A stretch of DNA of 16,162 nucleotides from Rhodoferax sp. (GCA_020048295.1 JAIFMT010000118.1:1-16162); one strand, 5' to 3'. Positions 5,892 to 15,148 are shown, counted from the stretch's first letter. Notes: generated by a model from the sequence alone, not told the origin. Numbers and translations: made by a program.

Positions 5892-8333
5892 TCAGTGCTT
5901 GACTGAATCAGTGGCACCAACTGCCTCAGAGGCCACCTCCGGCACCGCCAGCCCTTCCACCTCATCTTCGGGCAACGGTGTCGGCATGTGAACCAGGGCA
6001 AATTCAAGCACTTGGTCAATCCAGCGTACCGGCACGATTTCAAGACCGTTCTTGACGTTCTCGGGGATGTCTTGCAGGTCCTTGGCGTTGTCTTCAGGAA
6101 TCAGCACTGTCTTGATGTCGCCGCGCAAAGCGGCCAGCAGCTTTTCTTTCAAACCACCAATGGCGGTCACTTCTCCGCGCAAGGTGATTTCGCCAGTCAT
6201 CGCCACATCGCAGCGCACCGGAATACCGGTCATGGCAGACACAAAGGCGGTCGTCATGGCTGCCCCGGCGCTCGGACCGTCTTTTGGCGTTGCCCCATCG
6301 GGCACGTGAATATGAATGTCTTTCTTGGCAAAAAACTCATCCTTGATGCCGAGTCGATGTGAGCGGCTTCGCACCACCGTGCGCGCGGCCTCCACCGACT
6401 CTTTCATCACGTCGCCCAGCGAACCCGTGCGCGTGATGACCCCTTTTCCGGGCATCATGGCAGCCTCAATGGTAAGTAGGTCGCCACCCACCTCGGTCCA
6501 GGCCAGACCGACGACCTGGCCCACCTGATTTTTCTTTTCAGCGCGGCCAAAATCGTATTTGCGTACCCCCAGAAAGTCGTTCAGATTGTCGTCATTGACA
6601 ACGACCTGGGCTTTCATTTTCTTCAGCAGCAGGCCCTTGACCACCTTGCGGCAAATCTTCGAGATTTCACGCTCCAGCGAACGCACACCCGCCTCACGGG
6701 TGTAATACCGCACGATGCCGCGCACCGCCTCTTCAGTGACGCTCAACTCTTCTTCCTTGACGCCGTTGTTCTTGAGTTGTTTTGGCAACAGATACTTGAG
6801 CGCGATGTTGGTTTTTTCGTCTTCGGTATAACCCGCCAGGCGAATCACCTCCATGCGGTCGAGCAACGCGGGCGGAATGTTCATCGAGTTGGAGGTTGCG
6901 ACAAACATCACGTCGCTCAGATCAAAATCAACCTCGACATAATGGTCGCCAAACTTGTGGTTCTGCTCCGGGTCGAGCACCTCCAGCAAAGCGCTGGACG
7001 GGTCACCCCGAAAGTCCGTGCCGAGCTTGTCGATTTCATCGAGCAAAAACAATGGGTTTCTGGTGCCAACCTTGGACAGGCTCTGCAACACCTTGCCCGG
7101 CAGTGCGCCAATGTAGGTACGTCGATGGCCACGGATTTCGGCCTCGTCGCGCATGCCACCCAATGCCATGCGCACATATTTGCGCCCGGTGGCCTTGGCC
7201 ACCGATTGCCCCAGCGATGTCTTGCCCACACCGGGTGGTCCAACCAGGCACAAGATCGGTGCCTTGACCTTCTCAACCCGCTGCTGCACCGCGAGGTATT
7301 CAAGTATGCGGTCCTTGACCTTGTCGAGTCCATAGTGGTCTTCGTTGAGCACCACTTCAGCATGGGTCAGGTCGTGCTTGATCTTGGTCTTGGTTGCCCA
7401 TGGCAAGGCAGTCAAAACGTCAATGTAATTTCGCACCACGGTAGCCTCGGCTGACATGGGTGACATCAGCTTGAGTTTTTTGAGTTCGCCTTCGGCCTTT
7501 TTCAAGGCTTCCTTGGGCATCTTGGCGGCCTTGATCTTTTTCTCGATCTCTTCGATGTCAGCGCCATCTTCCCCTTCGCCCAGTTCCTTCTGAATGGCCT
7601 TGACCTGTTCATTCAAATAGAAGTCGCGCTGGTTTTTTTCCATTTGCCGCTTGACCCGGCCGCGGATTTTTTTATCGACATTAAGAATATCAACTTCGCG
7701 CTCGATTTGCTCAAACAGGTTTTCCAGCCGGTCCTTCACTTTTGAAAGTTCCAGCACGGCCTGTTTGCTCTCCAGCTTCAGCGGCAAGTGGGCTGCGATG
7801 GTGTCAGCCAGGCGACCGGAGTCGTCAATACTGGAAATTGAGGTGAGAATTTCAGGCGGGATTTTCTTGTTCAGTTTGACGTATTGGTCAAACTGCTGCA
7901 TCACCGCGCGGCGCAAGGCTTCCACTTCGCTGGCCTTGCCACGCACCTTGCTCTCAGGTTCAGAAACGACCTCCATGGGGGTGATGCTGGCACTGAAATG
8001 CGATTCACCATCGTCAATATGCCCAACCTGCGCACGCTGCTGGCCCTCCACCAGCACCTTGACCGTTCCGTCAGGCAGCTTAAGCATCTGCAGGATGGTC
8101 GAAATACAACCCACGGCAAACATGTCGGTGATGAGTGGATCGTCTTTGGCTGCCGCTTTTTGAGCCACCAGCATAATGCGGCGGTCGGTCGCCATTGCCG
8201 TCTCCAGCGCTTTGATGCTCTTCGGACGGCCGACAAACAGCGGAATAACCATGTGCGGGAATACCACCACATCGCGCAATGGCAAAAGGGGCAGATCGAT
8301 TGGCGTGGCAGGCAAGGGAGTGTGTCCAGACAT
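5892..8333 (-). CDS. lon: ATP-dependent protease Lon (La)
   Basis: This 813-residue homo-oligomeric cytosolic AAA+ protease degrades misfolded and short-lived regulatory proteins. The N-terminal substrate-binding LON domain begins LPLLPLRDVVVFPHMVIPLF. A coiled region rich in Lys and Glu follows (about 210-320, QRDFYLNEQVKAIQKELGEG). The ATPase has Walker A GPPGVGKT (365-372) and Walker B LFLLDEID (to 435). The protease domain carries the Ser-Lys dyad: Ser688 in PKDGPSAGAAM and Lys731 in IGGLKEKLLAA. Length and motifs are complete. The ATG at 8331-8333 has AAGGA seven bases upstream. It follows clpX after 124 bases and has its own predicted heat-shock promoter. The C-terminal tail is rich in acidic residues, Val and Ala. 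Confidence 0.98.
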   Translation of the reverse strand: MSGHTPLPATPIDLPLLPLRDVVVFPHMVIPLFVGRPKSIKALETAMATDRRIMLVAQKAAAKDDPLITDMFAVGCISTILQMLKLPDGTVKVLVEGQQRAQVGHIDDGESHFSASITPMEVVSEPESKVRGKASEVEALRRAVMQQFDQYVKLNKKIPPEILTSISSIDDSGRLADTIAAHLPLKLESKQAVLELSKVKDRLENLFEQIEREVDILNVDKKIRGRVKRQMEKNQRDFYLNEQVKAIQKELGEGEDGADIEEIEKKIKAAKMPKEALKKAEGELKKLKLMSPMSAEATVVRNYIDVLTALPWATKTKIKHDLTHAEVVLNEDHYGLDKVKDRILEYLAVQQRVEKVKAPILCLVGPPGVGKTSLGQSVAKATGRKYVRMALGGMRDEAEIRGHRRTYIGALPGKVLQSLSKVGTRNPLFLLDEIDKLGTDFRGDPSSALLEVLDPEQNHKFGDHYVEVDFDLSDVMFVATSNSMNIPPALLDRMEVIRLAGYTEDEKTNIALKYLLPKQLKNNGVKEEELSVTEEAVRGIVRYYTREAGVRSLEREISKICRKVVKGLLLKKMKAQVVVNDDNLNDFLGVRKYDFGRAEKKNQVGQVVGLAWTEVGGDLLTIEAAMMPGKGVITRTGSLGDVMKESVEAARTVVRSRSHRLGIKDEFFAKKDIHIHVPDGATPKDGPSAGAAMTTAFVSAMTGIPVRCDVAMTGEITLRGEVTAIGGLKEKLLAALRGDIKTVLIPEDNAKDLQDIPENVKNGLEIVPVRWIDQVLEFALVHMPTPLPEDEVEGLAVPEVASEAVGATDSVKH

Positions 8334-8361
8334 AAAGCGTCCTTTTTGTTACCTGGTGGAG

Positions 8362-8387
8362 GTGGGGAAAGGCTGCCGCTTTTCAAG
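8362..8387 (-). promoter_or_regulatory. predicted sigma-32 (RpoH) heat-shock promoter of lon
   Basis: On the minus strand CTTGAAA (8387-8381) is followed after 13 bases by CCCCAC (8367-8362), close to the RpoH consensus CTTGAAA-N11-16-CCCCAT. The start site would be near 8354, giving a leader of about 20 bases containing the AAGGA ribosome binding site of lon. lon is a classic RpoH target in E. coli, which supports the call. The -35 lies inside the loop and arm of a perfect hairpin. Confidence 0.6.
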
Positions 8388-8394
8388 CGGCAGC
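8372..8394 (-). other. 10-bp perfect hairpin between clpX and lon
   Basis: GCTGCCGCTT (8372-8381) pairs perfectly with AAGCGGCAGC (8385-8394) around a 3-base loop. On the minus strand it is followed by CCTTTCCCC, a poor T-run, so it may be a weak clpX terminator. It overlaps the predicted -35 of the lon promoter. It does not match the CIRCE/HrcA operator. Confidence 0.55.
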
Positions 8395-8457
8395 TTCGAG
8401 TATGCACAAAACCCGGCGCTTTCAGTGACTGCAAAACGTCCTGAATAACTCGCCAGA

Positions 8458-9720
8458 TCAGGCCTTTTTGGCAACTTCACGGTAAACCAGCAAGGGGGCC
8501 TTGTCGTCATTGATGGTGGCTTCTTCGACCACCACTTTTTCCACATTGGAACAGTCTGGCAGGTCATACATGGTGCCCAGCAGCGCCAACTCAAGAATCG
8601 AACGCAAACCACGTGCACCGGTCTTGCGTAACAGCGCCTTGCGGGCAATCGCTTTGAGCGCAGCGGGTCGGACTTCCAGGTCAACGCCTTCCATGGCCAG
8701 CAACTTGCTGTACTGCTTGATCAACGCATTCTTTGGCTCGGTCAGAATTTGCACCAGCGTTTCTTCGCTGAGTTCACCCAGCGTGGTCACCACCGGCATG
8801 CGACCGACCAATTCAGGAATCAAGCCAAACTTGATCAGGTCCTCTGGCTCAACGTCCTTGAACACTTCGGTCAGATCCCGGTTTTGTTTGCTCTTGACCG
8901 CCGCACCAAAGCCGATGCCAGACGATTCAGTGCGGTTATCGATGACTTTCTCAAGCCCGGAAAACGCGCCGCCGCAAATGAACAGGATATTGGTGGTGTC
9001 CACTGGCACAAAGTCCTGGTTCGGATGCTTGCGCCCACCCTGCGGCGGCACGCTGGCCACCGTGCCCTCGATCAGCTTGAGCAGCGCTTGCTGCACGCCC
9101 TCGCCAGAGACATCACGGGTAATCGATGGGTTGTCTGATTTGCGCGAAATCTTGTCAATTTCATCAATATAAACAATACCGCGCTGCGCCCGCTCAACAT
9201 CGTAATTGCAGCTTTGCAGCAATTTGAGCACGATGTTTTCAACGTCTTCACCCACATAGCCAGCTTCTGTCAGCGTGGTTGCGTCGGCCATCACAAAGGG
9301 CACATCCAGCATGCGCGCCAGCGTTTGAGCCAGCAAGGTCTTGCCAGAACCGGTTGGCCCGATCAGCAAGATATTGCTCTTGGACAACTCGACATCATCC
9401 TTTTTGGAATGCTCCTGATGCCGCAAACGCTTGTAGTGGTTGTACACAGCGACCGCCAGCGTACGCTTGGCCGTTTCCTGGCCAATCACATAGCTGTCAA
9501 GATTGGCCTTGATTTCTGCGGGTGTGGGTAAATCCTTGCTGGCCAGAGATTCGGTTGGCGGGGGCAGTTCGTCGCGGATGATTTCGTTGCACAGTTCAAT
9601 GCACTCGTCACACACAAACACCGACGGCCCGGCGATGAGCTTTTTGACTTCGTGTTGACTCTTGCCACAAAACGAGCAGTACAGGGTTTTTTCGCCCGAG
9701 GAGCCTTTTTTTTCGGCCAT
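8458..9720 (-). CDS. clpX: ATP-dependent Clp protease ATP-binding subunit ClpX
   Basis: This 420-residue AAA+ unfoldase recognises tagged proteins and threads them into ClpP. The N-terminal zinc-binding domain has Cys15, Cys18, Cys37 and Cys40 ([10 protein letters not shown] then VCDEC). The ATPase has Walker A GPTGSGKT (121-128), pore loop GYVG (154-157), Walker B VYIDEID (to 189) and the RKH loop (230-232). The ClpP-docking loop is IGF (269-271). Every functional motif is intact and the length is normal. The start lies 5 bases after the clpP stop, so the two are co-transcribed and probably coupled. The 3' side has a hairpin that may partly end the message before lon. Confidence 0.98.
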   Translation of the reverse strand: MAEKKGSSGEKTLYCSFCGKSQHEVKKLIAGPSVFVCDECIELCNEIIRDELPPPTESLASKDLPTPAEIKANLDSYVIGQETAKRTLAVAVYNHYKRLRHQEHSKKDDVELSKSNILLIGPTGSGKTLLAQTLARMLDVPFVMADATTLTEAGYVGEDVENIVLKLLQSCNYDVERAQRGIVYIDEIDKISRKSDNPSITRDVSGEGVQQALLKLIEGTVASVPPQGGRKHPNQDFVPVDTTNILFICGGAFSGLEKVIDNRTESSGIGFGAAVKSKQNRDLTEVFKDVEPEDLIKFGLIPELVGRMPVVTTLGELSEETLVQILTEPKNALIKQYSKLLAMEGVDLEVRPAALKAIARKALLRKTGARGLRSILELALLGTMYDLPDCSNVEKVVVEEATINDDKAPLLVYREVAKKA

Positions 9721-9725
9721 GAGAT

Positions 9726-10325
9726 CTACGCCCTTTTGGTGATGACCTGGTCAATCAGACCATATTCCTGGCACTCTTGTGCCGACATGTAATAGTCACG
9801 CTCGGTGTCTCGCTCAATGCGTTCCAGCGGTTGCCCGGTGCGCTCGGCCAGAATCTTGTTGAGTTGTTCGCGGGTTTTCAAGATCTCGCGTGCCTGAATC
9901 TCGATCTCGGTGGCCTGACCCTGGCTGCCACCCGAGGGCTGGTGAATCATGATCTTGGAGTTGGGCAGCGAAAAACGCTTGCCCTTGGCCCCGGCTGCCA
10001 ATAAAAACGCGCCCATGCTGGCTGCCATGCCAGTACACAAGGTCGAGACTTGCGGCTTGATAAAGTTCATGGTGTCATAAATGGCCATGCCCGCGCTAAC
10101 CGACCCGCCCGGTGAATTGATGTAAAACGAAATGTCCTTGTCGGGATTCTCGCTCTCCAGAAACAGCAGCTGCGCCACCACGAGATTGGCCACCTGGTCG
10201 TTGACCGGGCCCACCATGAAGATCACACGCTCCTTGAGCAGACGTGAATAAATGTCGTAAGAGCGTTCACCGCGCCCCGACTGCTCGATCACCATGGGGA
10301 TCATGCCCAAACCTTGAATATCCAT
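9726..10325 (-). CDS. clpP: ATP-dependent Clp protease proteolytic subunit ClpP
   Basis: This 199-residue serine protease forms the double-heptamer chamber that works with ClpX. The catalytic triad is visible: Ser103 in GMAASMGAF, His128 in MIHQPSGG and Asp177 in DTERDYYMS, with the same spacings as E. coli ClpP. The oxyanion [12 protein letters not shown] stretch is present. The start [15 protein letters not shown] at 10323-10325 has AGAGG upstream and gives the usual length with a short N-terminal propeptide. An in-frame start at 10445 would add 40 residues running into the tig terminator and is rejected. First gene of clpP-clpX, downstream of the tig terminator, so a promoter is expected in 10326-10407. 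The best candidate is TTGCGG-16-TATGAA, which is weak. Confidence 0.97.
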   Translation of the reverse strand: MDIQGLGMIPMVIEQSGRGERSYDIYSRLLKERVIFMVGPVNDQVANLVVAQLLFLESENPDKDISFYINSPGGSVSAGMAIYDTMNFIKPQVSTLCTGMAASMGAFLLAAGAKGKRFSLPNSKIMIHQPSGGSQGQATEIEIQAREILKTREQLNKILAERTGQPLERIERDTERDYYMSAQECQEYGLIDQVITKRA

Positions 10326-10407
10326 TACGCGCCTCTGATGGTTCAATTTAAATTCATAAATCTGTCGCAAACTGCCGCAACTGTAGCCAAAAAAACCAAC
10401 CCTCAAG

Positions 10408-10451
10408 ATAAAAGGGCTTGCGATGCAGACTCGCAAGTCTGACACAAGCCC
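10408..10451 (-). terminator. two-tier intrinsic terminator after tig
   Basis: On the minus strand an outer stem GGGCTTG/CAAGCCC (10445-10451 with 10414-10420) encloses an inner stem CAGACT/AGTCTG (10436-10441 with 10426-10431) with a TGCG loop. TTTTAT follows immediately. An alternative 7-bp hairpin CTTGCGA/TCGCAAG uses part of the same bases. It lies 34 bases past the tig stop codon and should separate tig from clpPX. Confidence 0.8.
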
Positions 10452-10484
10452 CGGACAGCTGTTTTGCGCTGCCTCATCGCTGGT

Positions 10485-11795
10485 CTATTGCTGCGCCATC
10501 AATTCATCGAAGGAAATGGCTTTTTCAGTGACCTGCGCTTTGGACAGCACAAAGTTGGTGACATTGTTTTCCAGCACCATCGCTTCTACCTGTGCCAGAC
10601 GATTTTTGTCGCTGTAATACCAGCGCAACACATCCGCAGGTTTCTCATAGCTGGACGCCAGTTCCTCCACATGCGCCTTGAGCTGCTCGGTGGTCGGCTG
10701 CAGGTTGTTGGCATGCACCAATTCGGCCACTACCAGGCCGAGGCGCACGCGGCGCTCAGCCTGTTCGCGAAAGATGTCATCGGGGATGGTGACCTTGTCT
10801 GCATCCTTGACGCCACGTTTCTTCAGGTCGGCGCGGGCACCTTCCAGCAGGCGACCGATTTCGTCCTGCACGCTGGCTTTTGGCAGGTCGAGTTCGGCGT
10901 GCGCCACCAGCGCGTCCATCACCGCGGCCTTGTTGCGTGCCAGCAGGCGACTTTTAACTTCGCGTTGGAGATTTTTGCGAATGTCAGCGTGCATGGCTTC
11001 CACCGTGCCGCCTTCAATGTCCAGCGACCGGGCCAAGGCTTCATCCACCTCAGGCAGATGCGCGGCTTCAATCTTTTTGACGGTGACCATGAAGTCAGCC
11101 GTCTTGCCTGCGACCTCCTTGCCGTGGTAATCCGCCGGAAAAACCAGTGGAAAGGTCTTGCTCTCGCCGAATTTCAGGCCACGGGTGGCCTCTTCAAATT
11201 CCTTGAGCATCTGGCCGTCGCCCAAAATAAACTGAAAGTCTTCGGCTTTGCCACCGGTGAATGATTCGCCGTCGATCTTGCCTTCGAAATCAACCGTCAC
11301 CCGGTCACCATCCTGCGCAGGTGCGTCGTGGGCGCGCAGCGAGAAGGTGCGGCGCTGTTTGCGCAAGATGTCCACCGTTTTCTCAATCGCCGCATCAGAC
11401 ACTTCGGTGGTCACTTTTTCGATCACCGCACTGGTGAGGTCGCCTATCTTGACCTCGGGAAACACCTCAAACACCGCTTCAAAAGCCAACTCACCCTCGG
11501 CAGCACCCTCTTTTTCATTGATGCTTGGGCGGCCCGCCACGCGCAATTGCGCTTCGGTGGCGGCATTGAAAAAAGCCTCACCGACCTTATCGTTCATGAC
11601 TTCGTGCTGCACCGAATAGCCATAGCGCTGCGCCACCACGTTCATCGGCACCTTGCCTGGGCGAAAACCGTCCATCTTGACGGTGCGTGCCAGCTTCCTG
11701 AGCCGTGCGCTCACTTCCGACTGGATGGCGCCGATAGGCAAGCTCAAGCTCATCTTGCGTTCCAGCTTGTCCAGTGTTTCTACAGCAACGACCAT
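10485..11795 (-). CDS. tig: trigger factor, ribosome-associated chaperone
   Basis: This 436-residue protein binds near the ribosome exit tunnel and shields nascent chains. The N-terminal ribosome-binding domain carries the signature GFRPGKVP (43-50). The middle FKBP-like isomerase domain (about 160-245) has [20 protein letters not shown] and [19 protein letters not shown]. The C-terminal helical arms follow, ending near [12 protein letters not shown]. Length matches the family. The ATG at 11793-11795 has GGAG eight to nine bases upstream. It begins only 22 bases after the CCA end of tRNA-Leu, so it is probably made from a shared transcript released by tRNA 3' processing. It is followed by a strong terminator. 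Confidence 0.97.
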   Translation of the reverse strand: MVVAVETLDKLERKMSLSLPIGAIQSEVSARLRKLARTVKMDGFRPGKVPMNVVAQRYGYSVQHEVMNDKVGEAFFNAATEAQLRVAGRPSINEKEGAAEGELAFEAVFEVFPEVKIGDLTSAVIEKVTTEVSDAAIEKTVDILRKQRRTFSLRAHDAPAQDGDRVTVDFEGKIDGESFTGGKAEDFQFILGDGQMLKEFEEATRGLKFGESKTFPLVFPADYHGKEVAGKTADFMVTVKKIEAAHLPEVDEALARSLDIEGGTVEAMHADIRKNLQREVKSRLLARNKAAVMDALVAHAELDLPKASVQDEIGRLLEGARADLKKRGVKDADKVTIPDDIFREQAERRVRLGLVVAELVHANNLQPTTEQLKAHVEELASSYEKPADVLRWYYSDKNRLAQVEAMVLENNVTNFVLSKAQVTEKAISFDELMAQQ

Positions 11796-11817
11796 GAAAA
11801 AATCTCCAAAATGTTGG

Positions 11818-11904
11818 TGGTGCGCGGGGCGGGACTCGAACCCGCACAGTATTGCTACCGTCAGGACCTAAACCTGGTGCGTCTACCAATTTCGCCACCC
11901 GCGC
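11818..11904 (-). tRNA. tRNA-Leu (UAG)
   Basis: The minus strand gives an 87-base class II tRNA. The acceptor GCGCGGG pairs with CCCGCGC followed by ACCA. The anticodon arm CCAGG-TTTAGGT-CCTGA gives UAG. A long variable arm GACGGTAGCAATACTGT and T arm GCGGG-TTCGAGT-CCCGC follow. CCA is encoded. Confidence 0.96.
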
Positions 11905-11923
11905 AAAACCCGCTGAAACGGGT
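11905..11923 (-). terminator. weak terminator-like hairpin after the RND operon
   Basis: A 5-bp stem ACCCG (11908-11912) with CGGGT (11919-11923) and a 6-base loop is followed on the minus strand by TTT, directly against the tRNA-Leu 5' end. It is short, so read-through from the efflux operon into tRNA-Leu and tig is possible. Confidence 0.45.
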
Positions 11924-11924
11924 G

Positions 11925-11954
11925 ATTCGCGGCGGGATGTCACCAAACCGTCAA
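11925..11954 (-). promoter_or_regulatory. candidate promoter for tRNA-Leu-tig
   Basis: The minus strand has TTGACG (11954-11949, 5 of 6 to the -35 consensus), then an 18-base spacer and GCGAAT (11930-11925, 3 of 6 to the -10). The -10 is poor. It is the only place between the permease stop codon and the tRNA with a promoter-like pair. Confidence 0.3.
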
Positions 11955-11964
11955 CAGCCACCTG

Positions 11965-14900
11965 CTAAGCAACCCTCGGATCAGCGCGCTCCACCCGGAA
12001 CCACGCCGCGTACATGGCCGGCAGCGCCAGCAGCGTCAGCAGCGTGGCCACAATCAAGCCACCCATGATGGCTACCGCCATCGGCCCCCAAAAGACCGAG
12101 CGCGACAGCGGAATCATGGCCAGCACAGCCGCCGCAGCGGTCAGCACAATCGGGCGCAGGCGACGCACGGCAGACTCCACAATCGCTTCCCAGGCCGGCA
12201 CGCCCCGGGCGCGGTCCTGCTCAATCTGGTCGATCAAAATGACCGAATTGCGCTGAATCATGCCCATCAGCGCAATGACTCCCAGCAGTGCCACAAAACC
12301 AAATGGCCGGTTCAGCAACAGCAGCGCCCCGGCCACGCCGGCAATGCCCAGCGGCCCGGTCAGAAACACCAGCATGGCGCGGCTGAAGCTGTGCAACTGC
12401 AGCATCAGCAGCGTGAAGGTGATGAACAGCATCACCGGAATGCCCGCCACGATCGAAGCCGAGCCCTTGGAACTCTCGGCCACGGCGCCGGCCACTTCGA
12501 TGCGGTAATCGCTCTGCCCGGCTTGCGCCCACCGGGCCTCCAGAGCGCGCAAGGGGGGCAGCAACTGCTGGCTCACGGTGGCCCCTTGCAGCCCTTCGAC
12601 AATGTCGCACTGCACGGTGATGGCGTAGTTGCGCCCTTCACGCCACATCACGCCGGGCTCCCAGGTAAACACAGGCCGGGCGATCTGCGTCAACGGCACC
12701 GACTTGCCCGAGGCGGTTGGCAGGTAGGCATTGGCGATGTCGGTGATGGCGTTGCGCTCGTCCAGCGGCTGACGCAGCACGATGTCGATCAGCCGGTCAG
12801 CCTCGCGGTATTGCCCCACGGTGGTGCCACTCAGAATCGTCCTCGAGGCCTGGGCGATCGACTGGCTTGACACCCCCAGCGCGCGCGCCTTGGTCTGGTC
12901 AACCTCCAGGCGCATGACCTTGATCGACTCGTTCCAGTTGTCGTTAACCCCGCGCGTGTGGGTGTTTTGCCGCATCAGCGCCTTGACCTCGTCGGCGTAT
13001 TGACGCAGCAGCAGCGGGTCTGACCCGACCACCCGGAACTGCACCGGGTACGCCACCGGTGGCCCATTGGCCAGCAGCGTGCTGCGCCCGCGCACTTCCG
13101 GAAATTCTTGCGCCAGCAGCGCCGGCAGTTGCCGCCGCAGCACCTCGCGGGTGGGCAAATCCTTGGGCACCACAATCAGCTGCGACACATTGCTTTGCGG
13201 AAAAATCTGCTCCAGCGGCAGGTAAAACCGGGGCACGCCCGAGCCCACCCACTGCGTGACCGACAGCACACCGGGCTCGGCCATCAGGCGTGCCTCAACG
13301 CGCTTGGCCACGGCTTCGGTGGCGGCAAACGAGGTGCCCTCGCCCGACCACAGGTCCACCAGAATTTCCGGCCGGCTCGAATCCGGAAAAAATTGCTGCT
13401 GCACCCGCCCCATGCCGGCAATCCCCAGCCCAAACAGCGCCAGCGTGACGGCGATGGTGATCCAGCGGTGCCGCACGCAGGCGTTCACCGCCCGGCGAAA
13501 CGCCCGGTAAAACGGCGTGTCGTACATGTCGTGCTCGTGGTCGGCGGCACCGCCGTGCTGCGCGTGCGCCACCACATGCGGCGGCACCTTGAGCAGCCGC
13601 ACACCCAGGTACGGCACAAAATACACCGACACGATCCAGCTCAACACCAGCGCAATCACCGTCACGGCAAAGATCGCAAAGGTGTATTCACCGGTCATCG
13701 AGCGGGCAATGCCGATTGGTAAAAAGCCCGCCGCAGTAATCAACGTGCCGGTGAGCATCGGCATGGCGGTGATCTCGTAGGCAAAGGTGGCCGCACGCAC
13801 CTTGTCGTAGCCCTCTTCCATCTTGCGCACCATCATCTCCACGGCGATGATGGCATCGTCCACCAGCAAGCCCAGCGCGATGATCAGCGAGCCCAGCGAA
13901 ATCTTGTGCAACCCGATGCCCCAGTAGTTCATGGCCAGAAACGTCATTGCCATCACCAGCGGAATGGTGATGCCCACCACCAGCCCGGGTCGCATGTCGA
14001 GCGTCCAGCGCCGATACCAGGGCAACACGCCATGTTGCCGGTGCAGCCCCAGGCTGATGAAACTGACCGCCAGCACGATCGCCACCGCCTCAATCAGCAC
14101 CCGCACAAACTCGTTGACCGAGGTGGCCACCGATTGCGGCTGGTCTTGCACCTGCGCCAGCGTCACGCCCAGCGGCAGGCTTTTTTCGATCTGCGCCGCT
14201 GCGGCTTTCAGCGACTTGCCCAGCGCGATGATGTCGCCGCCCTTGGTCATCGACACCCCCAGGGCGATGACTTCCTGCCCCTGAAAACGCACCTTGACCG
14301 AAGGCGGATCAACATAACCCCGCTTGACCTCAGCCAGGTCGCCCAGGCGCAACTGGCGCTCGCCGGCGCGAATCGGCAGCGCGCGCAGCTCGTCCACCGA
14401 GTTGAACTGCCCGGCCACGCGCACCTGCACCACGTCCAGCGGCGTTTGCACCGCCCCGGTGGCCTCCACGGCATTTTGCTGGCCCAGCTGCGCCAGCACC
14501 GCGTTCATGTCCAACCCCAGTTGTGCCAGGCGTTTTTGCGAGACCTCGATGTAGATTTTTTCTGACTGGTCGCCAAACAGCTCCACCTTGGCCACATCCG
14601 GCACGCGCAGCAACTGCTGGCGCGCATCGTCGGCAAAGGTTTTGACCTCGGCGGCACTGAAACCCGGTGCCTGCAAGGCATAAATGACACCAAACACGTC
14701 GCCAAAATCGTCGTTGAAAAACGGCCCCAGCACCCCCGCAGGCAAAGTGCTGCGCATGTCGCCGATTTTCTTGCGCGTCTGGTACCACACGTTGGCCACT
14801 TCGGCACCGCGTGCAAAGTCCTTGATCTGAAAGATGATTTGCGACTCACCGGGTTTGGAGTAGCTGCGGATGCGGTCGGCATACGGCACCTCTTGCAAGG

Positions 14901-15141
14901 TGCGCTCCAGCTTGTCGGTCACCTGCTCGGCCATCTGCTGGGCGCTGGCACCGGGCCAGTAAGCGCGTACCACCATCGCCCGGAAGGTAAACGGCGGGTC
15001 TTCGTCTTGCCCCAGCTGAAAGTAGCTGGTTGCCCCCAGCAGCATCAGCACAACCATCAAAAACCGCGTCAGCGGCGCATGCTCAAGGGCCCAGCGCGAC
15101 AGGTTAAAGCCTTTTTCAGGCTGCAGGTGCTGCTCCGACAT
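11965..15141 (-). CDS. RND efflux transporter permease subunit (HAE1/AcrB family)
   Basis: This 1058-residue inner-membrane proton-driven pump exports hydrophobic or amphiphilic compounds through a tripartite complex. It begins MSEQHLQPEKGFNLSRWALE, with the first membrane helix near residue 25 and then GQDEDPPFTFRAMVVRAYWP, which resembles the TriC/VexF type more than AcrB. Twelve membrane helices are expected in two halves, each with a large periplasmic loop. The proton-relay pair in TM4 is Asp428-Asp429 (GLLVDDAIIAVEMM). TM10 has GMIQRNSVILID, with Arg where AcrB has Lys940. A His-rich cytoplasmic linker (AHAQHGGAADHEHD) joins the halves. The start at 15141 has GAGGTG overlapping the adaptor stop; an earlier in-frame ATG would overlap the adaptor. 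The substrate cannot be told. Confidence 0.95.
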   Translation of the reverse strand: MSEQHLQPEKGFNLSRWALEHAPLTRFLMVVLMLLGATSYFQLGQDEDPPFTFRAMVVRAYWPGASAQQMAEQVTDKLERTLQEVPYADRIRSYSKPGESQIIFQIKDFARGAEVANVWYQTRKKIGDMRSTLPAGVLGPFFNDDFGDVFGVIYALQAPGFSAAEVKTFADDARQQLLRVPDVAKVELFGDQSEKIYIEVSQKRLAQLGLDMNAVLAQLGQQNAVEATGAVQTPLDVVQVRVAGQFNSVDELRALPIRAGERQLRLGDLAEVKRGYVDPPSVKVRFQGQEVIALGVSMTKGGDIIALGKSLKAAAAQIEKSLPLGVTLAQVQDQPQSVATSVNEFVRVLIEAVAIVLAVSFISLGLHRQHGVLPWYRRWTLDMRPGLVVGITIPLVMAMTFLAMNYWGIGLHKISLGSLIIALGLLVDDAIIAVEMMVRKMEEGYDKVRAATFAYEITAMPMLTGTLITAAGFLPIGIARSMTGEYTFAIFAVTVIALVLSWIVSVYFVPYLGVRLLKVPPHVVAHAQHGGAADHEHDMYDTPFYRAFRRAVNACVRHRWITIAVTLALFGLGIAGMGRVQQQFFPDSSRPEILVDLWSGEGTSFAATEAVAKRVEARLMAEPGVLSVTQWVGSGVPRFYLPLEQIFPQSNVSQLIVVPKDLPTREVLRRQLPALLAQEFPEVRGRSTLLANGPPVAYPVQFRVVGSDPLLLRQYADEVKALMRQNTHTRGVNDNWNESIKVMRLEVDQTKARALGVSSQSIAQASRTILSGTTVGQYREADRLIDIVLRQPLDERNAITDIANAYLPTASGKSVPLTQIARPVFTWEPGVMWREGRNYAITVQCDIVEGLQGATVSQQLLPPLRALEARWAQAGQSDYRIEVAGAVAESSKGSASIVAGIPVMLFITFTLLMLQLHSFSRAMLVFLTGPLGIAGVAGALLLLNRPFGFVALLGVIALMGMIQRNSVILIDQIEQDRARGVPAWEAIVESAVRRLRPIVLTAAAAVLAMIPLSRSVFWGPMAVAIMGGLIVATLLTLLALPAMYAAWFRVERADPRVA

Positions 15142-15148
15142 GGCCACC

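Noticed and set aside
6777..7454. 225-codon plus-strand open frame opposite lon
   Set aside because: Lon motifs on the other strand are complete; no family resemblance on this strand.
8372..8394. HrcA/CIRCE operator at the clpX-lon hairpin
   Set aside because: The arms GCTGCCGCTT/AAGCGGCAGC do not resemble TTAGCACTC-N9-GAGTGCTAA.
10326..10407. CTTGAGG upstream of clpP as a possible sigma-32 -35 box
   Set aside because: No CCCCAT-like -10 at a suitable distance; only weak sigma-70-like pairs remain.
13108..13722. 204-codon His/Arg-rich plus-strand open frame opposite the RND permease
   Set aside because: Composition bias from reversed GC-rich codons; no start signals.
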